Origin: Linderina pennispora
Taxonomy: Eukaryota; Kickxellomycota; Kickxellomycetes; Kickxellales; Kickxellaceae
Reading direction: 5' to 3'
DNA: 64,000 nt
NCBI RefSeq assembly: GCF_002104995.1
Contig: NW_024468261.1
Location: 62,001-126,000, forward strand
The position numbers and the translations under genes were made by a program. The notes beneath the pieces were generated by a model, which worked only from the letters and a program-made list of their open reading frames with translations, was not told the origin of the DNA and did not search any database. Each line of letters starts with the position of its first letter. Within the stretch, counting starts at the first letter, position 1. This document shows, in pieces, positions 30,695-42,981 of the stretch.

Positions 30695-32070
30695 TCACAC
30701 ACGGATAGCGTTGACAGCCGCACCCAGCAGATCCGAGTTACGGCGCTGGAAGCAGACATTGGGCTGAGTAGCCGAGGCGCGCATCGTCAGCTGCTCCTGC
30801 AGCGTGGCAATGGTGTGCTCGTAGACCTTGTGGTTCATATCGAACAGGGCGCCACTGAGAGCAATCGAGGCGCAGTCGACCGCCGCATTGCTCTTCAGGA
30901 CCAGCGCTGCCAGCGCAGCACCCGACAGGCGCGAAGCACGGGCGGCGACGATCTCGCAGAGGGCGCGGATGATCTGGCGGTCAGCTAGCGAAGTGGCAAT
31001 GCCAAATTCAGCATCAAAGATGCCAGAGACTGAGGGCAGCTCGGGAGACTCGTCGTCCATGATGTGGCCTATGTAGGCCGTGTAGAAGGCATACTCGGTG
31101 CTGATCTTCTGCGCATTGCAGTTGACGCGGAACAGCAGATGCATGTCCATGAAATCAGTGATCAGGTTGCGCACAAGCTCGCCCAGATACTGGTCGGCAA
31201 CCAACTTCTCGAATGCCTGGTGGCCAGGGTTGCGCGACTCGCGGTCAATGCGGCGGTCCCACATGGTCTGGGGCAGAGCACCGGAAGACGAGCCGAAACG
31301 GCCGAGCTCAGTGTTGATTGCAACCTCGTCCGAGGCCTGAGCCACAGGGCTTCTCGATGTTCTGCAACTTCTCAGTAGTAGGCGGCATTGATGCCGTGGT
31401 TGAACGAGGCAGCAATGCGGGTGGTCTTGTCGGCAAACTGAGCAGCGACCAGGGCGCTAACCGCGTTGTTTCGTCACCGAGGCAATGCGCACCGGCAGGT
31501 GGTGGCGCACCGCCGCCGACGCCAGCATCTGCGCAACATTCAGGCTATGCAGATCCAGCGAGTCCTCCTTGGTTGCCTCGTCAACGCACGAGTTGGTGAC
31601 TGGAAAGCCGATGGTGAAGCCCAATGGCAGCGCATTCGCATATGCCTCAGTCTCCAGATCATGGTTGATGATGAACTCGGCAATGGCCAAAGAAATGTAC
31701 TCAAACAGCGCCTGTGCGCTCTGCGACACATTGGCAGCAGGCATGAGCACCTGGGTCTGCGTGCTAGAGATGGTGGAGTCAGCGGAGAATGTCACGGAGC
31801 TGATGCGCACGCGCCTGCCCGATGACTCAATGGCCAGGCTCAGCGCTGTGCCGGTTGGCAGCTTGTCGGTGTTGACGGGCGACGGCGACATGTACAGGTC
31901 GCAGTGCTCGTTGGTCTTGAGGCCGCGGGTAAGCTCTGCCTCCAGCTTGGTGGTGATTGCCGAGAGCTGTGCATCGGAAATGTAGAAGGCGCGGGCAATC
32001 TGGCCAAGGAACTCGAACTGCTTCTCAGGACAGAGCAGAAGGTGGAGCCAAAAGAATGTGAGGCACTCAT
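30695..32070 (-). CDS. hexokinase-like protein lacking catalytic motifs (copy B)
   Basis: About 455 residues from the ATG at 32070. There are shifts near 32015, near 31470 (an extra A in ACGAAACAACGC) and near 31360. Landmarks match copy A: FEFLGQIARAFYISDAQL, LPLGFTIGFPV, NHGINAAYY, VAINTELGRFG (family INTEWGAFG), RIDRESRNPGHQAFEKLVADQYLGELVRNL. The phosphate-1 loop is lost (LSLAIESSGRRVRI in place of LGGTNFRV). After correcting the local shift, the catalytic VNDTV motif reads VTNNAVSAL, with Asn in place of Asp. A Thr-Lys pair (ATKED) sits where TKGF would be. The same two catalytic motifs are lost as in copy A, while the rest is well kept, so this looks like an old non-catalytic paralog rather than recent decay. 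Confidence 0.8.
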
Positions 32071-32920
32071 TGTTTTTGAAGTAAACCTGGAAATGAGAGA
32101 AAAACCTTTATGGATGACGAGATGTGGTTTTTTGTTTTGGGATGGCAGGCACCGGGATTTATATATGGAACGTGGCAGCAATGCGCGAGTAGTAGATGCA
32201 ATATGCACGATATATTCTTTATTTGAAACTGCGCAGACGACAATGGGCCTGTCCAACTGTGACGCAGATCTATTCTTAGTAGGGCATGAAGTAAATATTG
32301 ACACCACTCTACTGAAACCAGATTCCAGCTTGGCGATTTGGGGGGAGGCTGGCTTGGGTCAGTGAGAGGGGACTATGAGTGAATGAGCAATGGCGGAACG
32401 CAGCAAGGGATATTAGCAATAGGGGGCGTTCGGCATTTGCTGCGGGTTGGGCGTGCAGCTATCCCCAAGGACGCTGCATATAGTAACTGTGACTTGCAGC
32501 TTGTTATCTCCCAGCCATCGATCGGTGTTGACGCGTGGGGCTGGCGGCAATTTAAGGCCAATCGGCGGACCTGCCCTCGCTCACCCCCCAAAAGCGGCGC
32601 GAAAGACCCGAAAAATTAGGGCAACAAGGTGCAACTTTATTTTTTCTTTTGCACGGGGTCCGCATCGATAGTGGAGGTGTCGAGCAATGCATATTGGCAG
32701 GGGGTGGGAACTAGTGGCAGGCCTCACCTCCCCAAAAGACAACTCCGACGATAAACAAGGGGGTGGGGGCCACGTTCACACTCTGGGGGTGGAGATGATG
32801 TGCACTGCCGCAAAGAAGACACAAAGCAAATCAGCAGCAGTGAGCAGGCACAGGATGTCGCAACCGCCTACATCATCTATTGATGCCATTGTCGAAGGGA
32901 TAAGATCAGTGCCCTGGGTC
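32071..32920. other. intergenic region
   Basis: About 850 bp holding the promoter of hexokinase-like copy B and GC-rich sequence at 32560-32790. No gene or repeat is recognised. Confidence 0.4.
32158..32165 (-). promoter_or_regulatory. TATA box of hexokinase-like copy B
   Basis: TATATAAA on the minus strand, about 90 bp before the ATG at 32070. Confidence 0.5.
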
Positions 32921-35900
32921 TCACAGCGAGTCGATTTTCTCCAGCACAGCTTTGGCAGGCGAGCAGTATGGCGCAGCTGAATCATTGGCCATCTCTTGCA
33001 ACAGCGGGCGGACGCCCGGCTGGCTGGCAATGCATCTTGCGACTCTTGCATCGCCGCAGCAGACAGCATTGGCCCAGATGACCGCGACTCGGTGCCTGAA
33101 CGCCGGCTGCATCTCTGATGCGTCGCTTGCCAGATTCAGAAGCACAGTGGCAGCGCGCGGGTGGACAAGGAATAGGTAACGGCAGCAGCGGGATGTCGTT
33201 GGTCAGAATAGCCAGGGCGCCGCTTGCAGCACTACGCGTGGGTGCGTCATCAACATCAGACAGAGCAACCAGTAGGTGCAGGCGCTGCGATCGATAAGGC
33301 ATCAGAGCCCGCGGGCTTCGCTTGCTCGTCCTCACCGTCCTCAATCTCGACGATGCCCTGTCGGGAGCACCTCAGCCGGGGTATCGGGATCGTCGTCCTC
33401 AGGCACATCCTTATCGGCGTTCCTGGCGTACCGCTCAAACACACGCTGGTCGTAGACCAGATTGCACACAAGCTCGGTGGCCGCGCGTCTGACCAGCGGG
33501 TGGTCGCTGAGCATGATCATCTCAATCAGCCCGATGCCCTTGAGGTCAATGGCCAGATACCCGCGCACGTCGTGGGCGGATCCCGGCTGGCTACTGGCCA
33601 GGTTCGTCAGCGCCAGCAGCGACTCGAACCTGATCAGCATCGCCTGCGGACTCGCTCTCCTCGGAAAGCAGCGGCAGCAGCAGGCGCACGATTTCGCGCG
33701 GATCTGGGAACGCCAGGTGCGGGGCTACGGAGATGGCGATTTTGGCCAGCGCAAAGGCTATGTTCTTGTCAGCGTTGCTGGCGGTAGGCATGCGGCAGCC
33801 CCGCGTCCTCCTTGTGCTTGGCCTTGGGCGCGTCGGGCGTCAGAATGCTGAGCAGCGCACGCACACCGCCCTGCTGCACAACCAGGCCGCGCAGTGTCTG
33901 CGTCGTGGCTAGCGACACTATGGTTTCGGCCACCGCGTCCTTGGTGCTGTCCGACGGGCGCATCTTGGACTGCACTGCCGAGACAAGCACCGGCAAGCAC
34001 CCGGCCTTGCACACCAGCTCAGCGCGCTGGGACACATGCGGGTTCGAGTCCAGCACATCCTCCTCATCCTCGACCTCCTTCATGTCGTCACCGACCGTAC
34101 GCACCGAGCCATCGTCCTTGGTTGCAGCCTTGTTCTGCGCTCGTGTGCTGAGCTTCTGCAGCTGCTGCATTCGCTTCTGCTCCTCGGTCAGCACAGGCTT
34201 GTAGTTGGTCAGGTTGCGGACCAGCATGATTGTGCTGAATTTTAGCGACGAGAGCGTCGACTTTTGCGCAAACCCAAACAGCCCGCGCAGCAGAGCAGTG
34301 TTGTGTGCGACATGCTCCTTCAATGCTGGCTTCAGGCAGAGATACCCCAGAGCCTCGACCGCCTTCTCAATGGACGCAGCCGCCGCCGCATCCGTGGCTG
34401 GCTTGCTGGCGCACTCGATGATCCGGTGAATGTGGATTTCGGCCAACTGCATCGGCTCCATGTCCTTGGCTGGCGGTTCCCCGATCTCCTCGATCGTCCC
34501 TGGCGCCTGCTGGGTTGGGGCTGGGGCTGGGGCCGGAGCGCCTGACCATTTTGCTAGGACAATGGCCGCTGCATCCGCCAGCTCCCGCTCCACCTCGCTC
34601 TTGGACGACGCCTTGCGGGCCAGCTCCTGGACAAGCCCGTTTCCATACTCCCTCATTGCAGTGCCAAACTTGATCTCCGAGCTACTGCTGTCTGCCAGCC
34701 TGAGCAATGCCAGCTGCGTGGCCGGCTTGTCGAACTCGCCCTGGTCCCACAGGTCCTCGATCCAGCCGGTCTTCTTCCACAGCTCGCCAGCCAGGTCTGC
34801 GCCCACGCCCGCCTCAAACAACGATGCGAGCGCCAGGAGCCCGCTGGTACGCTCTGCCTGCAGCGTCGACTGAACCAGAGTGTCGAGAACGCGAACTGCC
34901 GATGTGCGCAAAGAGCCAATGGCCGGCGGGGCTTGCGCACCGCGCACAGACTGGTCGTAGTCGCTGAATCCGCTCGAGTTCTGCGGGTCCTTGGCTGCAG
35001 AGACAATCTGGCTGACGATCAGCAGTGCCAGCGGGCGCCTGTCACTCGACTGCTCGCCCAGAATGCCCAGCAGGCGCTCCAGGGGCGTCACCGTGCCCTT
35101 TCTGGTCGCTGCAGAGGCACTGGCGAATTCATGAAGGAACACTGGCTTATTTGCAGTCAATAGTCGCAGCATGCCCTGGCCCGCCTGCGTGAACTCCGCA
35201 GATGGCAGCGATCCCACCATCCAGATCTGACCAATGTAGAACGCAAATGCCTGCGCCAAGCACTGCTGCACTGAGGCATCTGGGGCGATGGTGCTGAGCG
35301 CATAAGCTGCCGATGCATACATGCCAGCGCCGTGTCGGCACGCCAGCTGCTTGAACTCGCCATTGCTATGGTGCGCCTCCCACGCCCCGGCCACAGCCTT
35401 GGCAAAGTCCACCAGCATCTGCCTGGCCGCCGCATTCCCGCCCGCCCCGCCCAGCGCCTGTCTAATACACGACCCAACCTCCTCTGCCACCTCCCCGTCC
35501 CCGCCCCTGCACAGCGCATGGAACGCATCCAGCAGCTCCAGCATATCCCGTGGCTCCAGCACATATTTCTTCTGCCGGATCCTCGCCTCCAGCGCCTCTG
35601 ACCACATCCACCACGTCCTTGCAGTCCACATCCCTTTGCGCTACATACTGCAAAACCTTCTGTACGATCACCGTGTCTGATGCAGTCACCAGGGGTTTTG
35701 CACTGCTGCCCTTGGAGATCGTGATCTCCGTCAGCGCGCGCTCAACCGCTGCAATGCTCTCGGCTGAGCCGTGTGCTGGCTCTTTGACTAGTGCGGCTGC
35801 ACGCGAGATGTCGTCGCGTGCCTGTGACTCATTGCCCAGGTTGGCGTGCGCTTGGGCGCGCTCCAGGAGCAGAGTCACGGCATTTGTGCCCTTCGTTTGG

Positions 35901-36066
35901 AGCTCTACAGCAAGAATCCCGTTCTTAGCACCCATGCCTGTTGCCCTGGCAAACGACATCGAGGGCTTTGCTTCTTTTTTCTGCCCTTACCGTGTGTGAT
36001 GCGCTCTATCTCTGCAAGGCTCTTTGCCCTGTCACCAGTGTGACTACCAGTAGGTGCGCTTGTCAT
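32921..36066 (-). CDS. SHE4: UCS-domain myosin chaperone (UNC-45/She4/Rng3)
   Basis: A large alpha-helical repeat protein of about 1,045 codons. Near the N-terminus, VTLLLERAQAHANLGNESQARDDISRAAAL looks like one TPR helix pair. The central and C-terminal parts are armadillo-like UCS repeats, including RGLFGFAQKSTLSSLKFSTI, TLRGLVVQQGGVRALLSIL, FESLLALTNLASSQPG, HPLVRRAATELVCNLVYD and a final helix (AVLEKIDSL) at the stop. UCS proteins fold and stabilise myosin heads, and in fungi support cytokinesis, endocytosis and mRNA localisation. The longest clean frame is 33769-35631. Shifts interrupt both ends: near 35600, 33790, 33645, 33370 and 33170. The start at 36066 (MTSAPTGSHTGDRAK) is tentative, because a GTAAGG donor-like site near 35995 could mark a first intron. 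Confidence 0.85.
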
Positions 36067-36555
36067 TGAACTATGAAACAGGAAGAATGCAAGGAAAGTG
36101 AGTGCAGAATGTGGTTGCAAAGTCTATGACGTTCTATTTTTTGCCTTTTTGTGCACAATTCCTGCTACTGCTGTGCTGTGTCAGATCTCCCCGCCGTTCT
36201 CCAGTCCCAGGCTGCCGGACAGAGCCGAGCCGACTCCAGACGAGCCAGGTGGTCTGACCAGACGGGTCGGCCGGCTCCCCCAAAAAGCGCTGTCCCAGAG
36301 CGAAGAAAAAATCATCAGCGAAACCACCGACGTGCATTCCCGATCCCTCATCCTAGGGCCACTCTCCCCCTTCTTCCCTCTGTATCTTCTACACACTACT
36401 CGTTATTTTTTCTTTTCCCTTGTAGAGGTAAGTGCAGAATTCAGACTTCAGAATCGGCATAAAGCACGCCGAGCACCAACACTATCCCTCCGATACTTTC
36501 TGGCTGATCAGCTTTCAACGGCTTCTAGAAGACTCTATCAGCGAAAAATCCAACA
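36067..36555. promoter_or_regulatory. divergent SHE4/DPS1 promoter region
   Basis: About 490 bp between divergent start codons. A GTAAGT at about 36429 followed by AG acceptors before 36556 could be a leader intron in the DPS1 5' UTR. This is a suggestion only. Confidence 0.35.
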
Positions 36556-38364
36556 ATGTCTGAGCAAGAACAAACCCCTGCATCGCAGGTCGCCGAGGTG
36601 GCCAAGAACCTCGAGAACGTCGTGCTCGACGCCGAGGGCAAGCCGCTGTCGAAGAAGGCGCTGAAGAAGCTCGAGAAGGAGCGCGAGAAGGAGGCGCGCA
36701 AGCAGGAGCGTCTTGCGCGCGAGGCCGCGGAGCGCGCAGCCCGCGAGGCCGCCGAGGTTGACTTCGCCAAGGAGAGCTACGGCAACGCCCCGCTGAACAT
36801 GTCGCAGACCAAGACCGACACCAAGTGGACCGAGATCAAGACCCTGGGCGAGGCCATGGTGGGACAGACTGTCAATGTGCAGGCGCGCGTGCAGACGTCG
36901 CGCGCGACCGGCAACAAGATGTGCTTCCTGGTGCTCCGCGAGGCCACTGCGACTGTGCAGGCCCTGGTGCTGGCCAACAAGGATACCATCAGCAAGCAGA
37001 TGGTGAAGTTCTCGACCAGGTATGTTGATTTTTGCTTTGTGCGCACATGTGTGAGTCTGGTGGGCTATACTGTGTGACTCATTGCACGGCTTTGTGTGGG
37101 AGGCATCTTTGAGTCGCATCCTGTGCTGCGGAGCAATTGCTGATATGTCACTAAAAACCTGCGCCTACTGTCTAGCCTGTCGAACGAGTCGATCATCAAG
37201 GTTGTCGCCGAGGTCGTCAAGCCGCAGGAGCCCGTGAAGAGCTGCACCGTCGGTGATGTCGAGCTGCACATCTCCAAGCTGTTTGTGATCAGCGAGGCCC
37301 TCGCGCAGCTGCCGTTCTCGCTCGAAGACGCCAGCCGGCCGGAGGCTGACTACGAGAAGGACCCGTCGCTGGTCAAGGTGCTGCTCGACACGCGCCTGAA
37401 CAACCGCGTGGTGGATCTGCGCACCATCACCAACAACGCCATCTTCAAGATCCAGGCCGCCGTGGGCAACCTGTTCCGCGAGTTCCTGTCGAACCAGGAC
37501 TTCACCGAGATCCACACCCCCAAGATCATCAGCACGGCCAGCGAGGGCGGCGCCAACGTCTTCAAGGTCTCGTACTTTAAGCGCTTCGCCTACCTGGCCC
37601 AGTCGCCGCAGCTGTTCAAGCAGATGTGCATTGCTGCTGATTTCGGCAAGGTCTACGAGGTCGCGCCAGTGTTCCGCGCCGAGGACTCCAACACCCACCG
37701 CCACCTGACCGAGTACATCGGTCTTGATGTGGAGTGCGCGTTCCGCGAGCACTACCACGAGGTCATGTACATGCTGGGCGACATGTTTGTCTACATCTTC
37801 AAGAACCTGGAGGAGCGCTACGCCCACGAGCTGGCGATTGTGCGCCGCCAGTACGCCTCGGAGCCGATCCAGTTCAGCGACAAGCCGCTGCGTCTCGAGT
37901 ACAAGGACGCCGTGGCGCTGCTGCGCAAGAACGGCGTCGAGATGGGCGACTTTGAGGACCTGTCGACGCCCAACGAGAAGCTGCTGGGCAAGCTGGTCAA
38001 GCAGGAGTACGGTACCGACTTCTACATGCTGGACAAGTTCCCGCTGGCGGTCCGTCCCTTCTACACGATGCCGGACCCCGAGAACGAGAACTACTCGAAC
38101 TCGTACGACTTCTTCCTGCGCGGCGAGGAGATCATGTCGGGAGCCCAGCGTATCCACGACGCCAAGTACCAGGAGGAGCGTGCCAAGGCCCACGGCATCG
38201 AGCCCGACACCCTCAAGGACTACATTGATGCCTTCAGGCTCGGTTGCCCGCCCCATGCTGGTGGCGGTATCGGCCTGGAGCGTGTCGTCATGTTCTACCT
38301 GGGCCTGGGTAACATCCGTCGCTCGTCGCTGTTCCCCCGCGACCCGAAGCGCCTGGACCCGTAA
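36556..38364 (+). CDS. DPS1: cytosolic aspartyl-tRNA synthetase
   Basis: Exons 36556-37019 and 37176-38364 encode 550 residues, close to the usual length. The Lys/Glu-rich N-terminal helix ([18 protein letters not shown]) is the eukaryotic tRNA-binding extension. An OB-fold follows ([18 protein letters not shown] ... [16 protein letters not shown]). The class II core has motif 1 ([14 protein letters not shown]), motif 2 ([15 protein letters not shown]) and motif 3 ([20 protein letters not shown]), ending [12 protein letters not shown]. It charges tRNA-Asp in the cytosol. The frame is intact and strongly GC-biased at third positions, as expected of a highly expressed gene. It is one of the best-preserved genes here, which makes the frameshifts elsewhere stand out. 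Confidence 0.97.
37020..37175 (+). other. intron of DPS1
   Basis: 156 nt, donor ACCAG|GTATGTT, acceptor TACTGTCTAG|C. The splice completes a split Ser codon (AG|C) within the OB-fold and restores one continuous frame. Confidence 0.9.
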
Positions 38365-38411
38365 ATAGATCTGGTTTTTTTATTCTTACGAGATGCTCTC
38401 GAAATTACAAT

Positions 38412-38786
38412 TTATTCCCGGTACTTTACTCTGTTGACCGACACCAGGAACTCCTTGGGCTCGCCCTGCGTGTCATGGTACCCGATCGGCGCCAGATCGC
38501 AGTCCGCACACGACAGGTACTGCATGCCATCGACGCGCTTGGAGAACCCGACGTTCTCAAAGTCCATCATGTTGGTCAGACGCCAGAACCAGCCCTCGCC
38601 ACTTTCGCCGTTGAGCATCTGCTGCACTTGCTCTGGGAGTTCGGGCACCTGCACAGAAGCGCCGATTGCGGGCAGAGACACGCGGGGCGTACGCTGGACG
38701 AGCTCGCCGAGGCTGGCGCGAAGGACCGTGCACCGGCAGTTGGGTCTGGGGCAGCCAATCGCTAGCGGGTTCGTCGAAGGCGACAT
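38412..38786 (-). CDS. DSS4: Mss4/Dss4-type Rab guanine-nucleotide-release factor
   Basis: An intact 124-residue protein. Zinc-binding Cys pairs occur as CPRPNC near the N-terminus and CADC near residue 95. The hallmark strand region WFWRLTNMMDFENVGFSKRV ... YLSCADCDLAPIGYHD is that of Mss4. Mss4/Dss4 bind nucleotide-free exocytic Rabs (Sec4/Rab8 class) and act as release factors or chaperones at secretory membranes. It converges with DPS1, with 47 bp between the stops. Confidence 0.93.
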   Translation of the reverse strand: MSPSTNPLAIGCPRPNCRCTVLRASLGELVQRTPRVSLPAIGASVQVPELPEQVQQMLNGESGEGWFWRLTNMMDFENVGFSKRVDGMQYLSCADCDLAPIGYHDTQGEPKEFLVSVNRVKYRE

Positions 38787-39163
38787 CTTCTGTGGAAGGC
38801 GCGTGGGATAATGTATATGGAGGAAATGGGGTAGTGGGAGGAAAAGGCGCTGTGTTTTGAGGGAGATTGTCTACTGTGCCGTGGACATGTTGCATGCAGG
38901 TTTTATGGGAGTGCCGGGTATATGCAAGAGGACAAAGAAGCCAGGCATGCAAGTGTGTAATGTACACGCAATGCTTGCTATGCACTATGCTGGAGTTCAA
39001 ATTGATGGTTTCTGCGTATCTTTATTGGCTGAAATGCCACGGCTACTCCCGTATATTGAGATTATCGCAAAATAGTGGGCCGCTTAGTCTCTCGCGATAC
39101 TTGTCATATATGGGCTTTTTGATTTCTGCTGCATATTGCGCCAACGAACAGTCGCTCATTAAC
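38787..39163. other. intergenic region
   Basis: About 375 bp between two minus-strand genes. No feature is recognised. Confidence 0.4.
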
Positions 39164-40718
39164 TCAGTGGCCATATTGAGTGCTGGCAGCTTCACAATAA
39201 GGACTGCCACCAGAGGCGCATTCGTGCGTATGCCACTGGCAGTCCAGGCGTCTCAGATGCATGCTGAAGACGTCGAGTATTGTCAGCCATGTCTTGATCG
39301 TTTCATCGAAATATATTGTGCCGGCAGGAAGGTCACCGCGGATTCCCAGGATCCCGAGCCTGGTGAGCTGCGGAAGAGAGGCTAGCAATCTCGACAGCTC
39401 CCTCAGCGTCGGCTCAAAATGATCTACAGCCAGGTGGCGAAGGCGCGGGTTCGAAAACCTGTACGGAATGATGGCATTCGGGGTAATGAGCCGCGGATTG
39501 CAGATAATGTTGCACTCGATCTGCTCAGCATTGGGAGCAATCAGGAACGGCAGGTTGAATTCTCTGATAGGCGCACCGGCCTTGATACCCGATATCTCGT
39601 AGTCGCTCTCCAGAATACAGACACGCCTGAGGTTTGGGAATACGTAGCCTTGGAGTGACTCGAGGAGCGATTCTGTGAGGCAGAACGACAGGGATGTCAG
39701 CATAGTGCGGTTGTTGCCCACAAAGAAGCTGAAATCGGAATCCCAGCGTGTGAAGATATTGAGCGTGCTCAGGGACGGGAAGTGGTGGCTGCTGGCTGGG
39801 CTTTCGACTCCATCGACTCCATCGACTGAAGTGTAGTCGTCATTGATGGTCAGCTTGGTGAGCCTCGGGTATATGCAGTGGTGGTCCTCGTCACAATCGT
39901 ACGCCATTTCGTCGAGGTACTCTGTTGTACATCGGGAGAGCACCAGCTCTTCAACAGTTTCGCTGTTGGCACGCACCATCGGGTAGAAGTTGGAGGACTC
40001 TACTGCCTCAAGGTGGATGCGCCGAATACCAGGGCCGAAGTTGCTGTAAAGGCATGCACACTTGCTGGCGAGATCACGATAAATAAGGCTTCGTGGCGTA
40101 GCAGCGACGTGCTTTAGAAAGTAGTCATAAATATCCGTCTTTTCGCCCCACCATCCCGAGTGAGAGGTGATAGAATAATTGCGCGCGCTGGGGAACAGCC
40201 GGCGCATACGGTCTGCAAAGCGAAGAACCTGAGTGAGGTGTCCCTCTCCCGAATACCTACTTGTGCTGGTACTGGAAAAGGAGAGTGTCAGGTCTGTAAC
40301 ATTGGGAAAGGCCACTGCGGATAGCGCACTGAGGCTCAAGGCGCGGGTAGCGGAGCCATCCTCAACGCCATCCATTGACAGGTGAATGTGGACAGACTGG
40401 ACAAGAAGATTATAGCCAGCAGCTGCGGCCATAGAAAGGGGCGGATACCTGTCCTTTTGTCCGCTCGTTGCTATCCGCATATACCGGGTTGGCAAGGGTC
40501 TCTGTGTTCTTGTAAAGGTATGCCAATGCAACAGCTCGCCATGGACGACAGACATGTGCTATCGAAGCAAGAGACTCTACTCCACTTTGCCGCCTCTGCC
40601 GGCACACCATTGCCTTTTCCCACTCGCTGCAAACCTCTTCGCCATATTCGATCCTGTCGAAGATGAGGCTCAGGATATTAGGCTGGATGCTCTGTGCAGA
40701 CGAAAGTGCAGAGTTCAT
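39164..40718 (-). CDS. F-box-like protein with LRR-like body (one frameshift)
   Basis: From the ATG at 40718, the N-terminus has an F-box-like helix set (IQPNILSLIFDRIEY ... LASIAHVCRPWRAVALAYLYKN). The body, in a second frame from about 40460, is a run of irregular beta-helix units typical of leucine-rich repeats: FPNVTDLTLSFSS, GIRRIHLEAVESSNFYP, VEELVLSRCTTEYL, FPSLSTLNIFTRWD, FPNLRRVCILES, PRLRHLAVDHFEP, LPQLTRLGILGI. The whole is about 517 codons and ends at 39164. Such proteins usually act as substrate receptors of SCF ubiquitin ligases. I recall large lineage-specific expansions of this kind in Kickxellales, but cannot test that here. One single-base shift near 40440-40470 separates the halves. 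Confidence 0.7.
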
Positions 40719-42486
40719 AATCGACAGAAAAATGTGTCCGAAATGAATAAAGTGGAAAAACCGAAGAGAAGGAGATGGCGTATACTGCTGCAGTTCGATA
40801 CCCTCCTTATACTTGCGAGCGCCACACGGAATGGCGGACCATGCCTTCACACAGGGCAATGTCGCTGGTGGTCGGTACAACCTCCTCATTGGTACTTTGT
40901 TGATTGGTGCCAGCCTTCACCACATCGTGCACAAAATTTGAACTTCCAAAAAAGCGAACAATGGAGATCATCGGGAAAGACAGCGAGTCTAAGCCATGCT
41001 GTCATTGGCGACAGTATATCTAGTGCCAACGATATGTCTACACCAACTATATAATTGCAATTGCTGTGATGATGTGAATGTCCATGATGGGCTACCTCGA
41101 TAGCTTGTGGTACATTGCTGCATGTCTTTGATCCTTGACAAGCGCTAGCCCTACTATTAATCTGAATCATATATTCTTCTGGCAGGTCCAGTAACTTACT
41201 TGAACTATGTAGAGCCATAAATGCCTGAGACAATCTACCCGTGGGCGTCCATAGTTTTGCTCATTGAGCATTGATTATGATATATTTGGGGCAGTTGTTG
41301 TTTGAATATAACAAAAATCTATTTGGGCAACAGCACCAGTTGTATGTGGTGGCGGATTCATCGCATTGAAGACGTCCTCATTCTCCTCGGCTATTATGCT
41401 CAGTGGTCCAACCGGTAATGTGTTGGGTAGCCTGGTCTGTTTGGTTGGCGTACTAGCGCCTTTTGCTTATCCGTCTGATGTTGGCTCCGAAAAGGACCTT
41501 TGGCAGACCTGGTGTGCTTTGGTTATCGCCAGCAGTAGCCTCAGCGCCCTGCCAGCTCATTTCCTGCGGATTTCTTTCTGTTTCAATTGCTCACAATTGG
41601 CGTCTGTAAGGTAGGATAAGAAGGTGCACAGCTATATGGCGGTCTGTGCGTATGCGGTTGTATTATCTGGGGTGACTGTTGACGTGTGCTAGGTCTGCTC
41701 ATAGTTGGTATTCCGGACAGCAACAAATGTTATGAGCGCGAAATGCAGAGACACCTGTATGCAAGAAAGACACGCATAAAAAGGTCAGTGAGTAGACTCA
41801 AACAGAGTGCAAAAGAGAAGGAAGGACTGAGCGAGAACTGGCACAGCGACAAGTCCGTAAAACGATATATACACAAATGCATAAACCTGTTTTCGGGGAC
41901 TGAAATTGCCGCAGCAAAGGCGCTCGCGGTTCATTGCAAACGACACAAGCTCGGTCATGCCGAACACCATGAGATCGACAGCCGCCATACTCTCTGTGAC
42001 ACCTCATTGTGACATGTGTTATCCCCTCAACCAATACATGTGTTGGCAAACTGTCTGGGCATTTGACTATTTGGGAGTTATATGTATTATAGTGTGTGGC
42101 AATGATGAGCACAGATTGAATCGTATGCTACAGTTTGGATGCAGTTTGTGCGGATTCGTCCTTGTGATCTGGACTACCTAGAATGGCAATGCGAGTCAGT
42201 TGCATGGGGCAGCCTCTGGCGGTTTGGATTGCAGTATAGGCATTGCTCTAGATACCGGCAATATGCAGCTGGCTGCCATACCGAGAATTGCTGCGGTTGT
42301 TCGATTCCATATCATGTGTACTATGCGGAAACGTCGGCGTGTCTATAAATAGGCTCGGCTGTAGGTGCGCATTGCTGTTACATGTATTAGATCAGCAAGC
42401 TGAATATATTGTTTACAGCTACATCCCTGGAGAAAATTGCACTGGACAAGAGGCAGCACCAACTGCTCTCAATGCCAACAGCACAT
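40719..42486. other. intergenic region, no gene seen
   Basis: About 1.8 kb, AT-rich. Open frames of up to 115 codons (for example 40886-41233 minus, 41686-42012 plus) have no motif or domain. No copy of the dispersed repeat is seen. Confidence 0.45.
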
Positions 42487-42938
42487 CTAGGCGATGGGCT
42501 TGATCTTGAAGTGGCAGTGCGACCAACGACAATACAAGACACTTTATATCCTGGACAAAGTAGTAAAACACGCGCAGGCCCTCGGGGTCGTCGGTTCTCT
42601 GTATATCAGCCAGCGACCCGAGCTTTTTTGTCTCAAAGAACACGCTCTTGCCGCCCATGGTGATCTCGAGTGTCTGGACGACCCTCCTGGTCCTTTTCCG
42701 GCCACTTCTGGTCGGTCTCCCTCATGATCTCGCTGTCATCAATAATGCGCTTGATCTCGCCGACGAGTGCCGGGCTGAGGCGCATGTTTTTGCGGATAAT
42801 TGAGTCGCGACGATAGTTGGACTGGTTCGCATAGCGCAAATTGCCGTAGCCGTCGATGTCGAAACGCAGGAACTCGTGGCCAAACCGGCCCTTGTGGCCA
42901 GAGTAGAAATACAGGCGAAACTCCTCTGCGCGAGCCAT
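42487..42938 (-). CDS. MAGOH: Mago nashi, exon junction complex subunit (frameshifted)
   Basis: From the ATG at 42938: [46 protein letters not shown] and [13 protein letters not shown] follow the Mago fold closely. After a shift near 42690 it continues [23 protein letters not shown]-type linker, [18 protein letters not shown]. After a second shift near 42515 it ends HFKIKPIA and stop. About 150 residues is the family size. Mago pairs with Y14 to lock eIF4A3 in the exon junction complex, in the nucleus and on spliced mRNA. The gene is absent from Saccharomyces, so its presence argues for an intron-rich or early-diverging fungus. Both shifts fall in short homopolymers. The start lies 43 bp downstream of the mitoribosomal gene on the same strand. 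Confidence 0.93.
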
Positions 42939-42981
42939 GAAAGGTGTGTGTGGTTGAGAAAGATGCGAGGGAAAAGATATT

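Noticed and set aside
34025-34045. GGTTCGAGTCC-like tRNA B box
   Set aside because: It lies inside the SHE4 coding sequence, and no cloverleaf can be drawn around it. I found no convincing tRNA gene in the window.
40886-42181. Several 80-115 codon open frames between the F-box-like gene and MAGOH
   Set aside because: Short, overlapping on both strands, AT-rich, and without recognisable domains.
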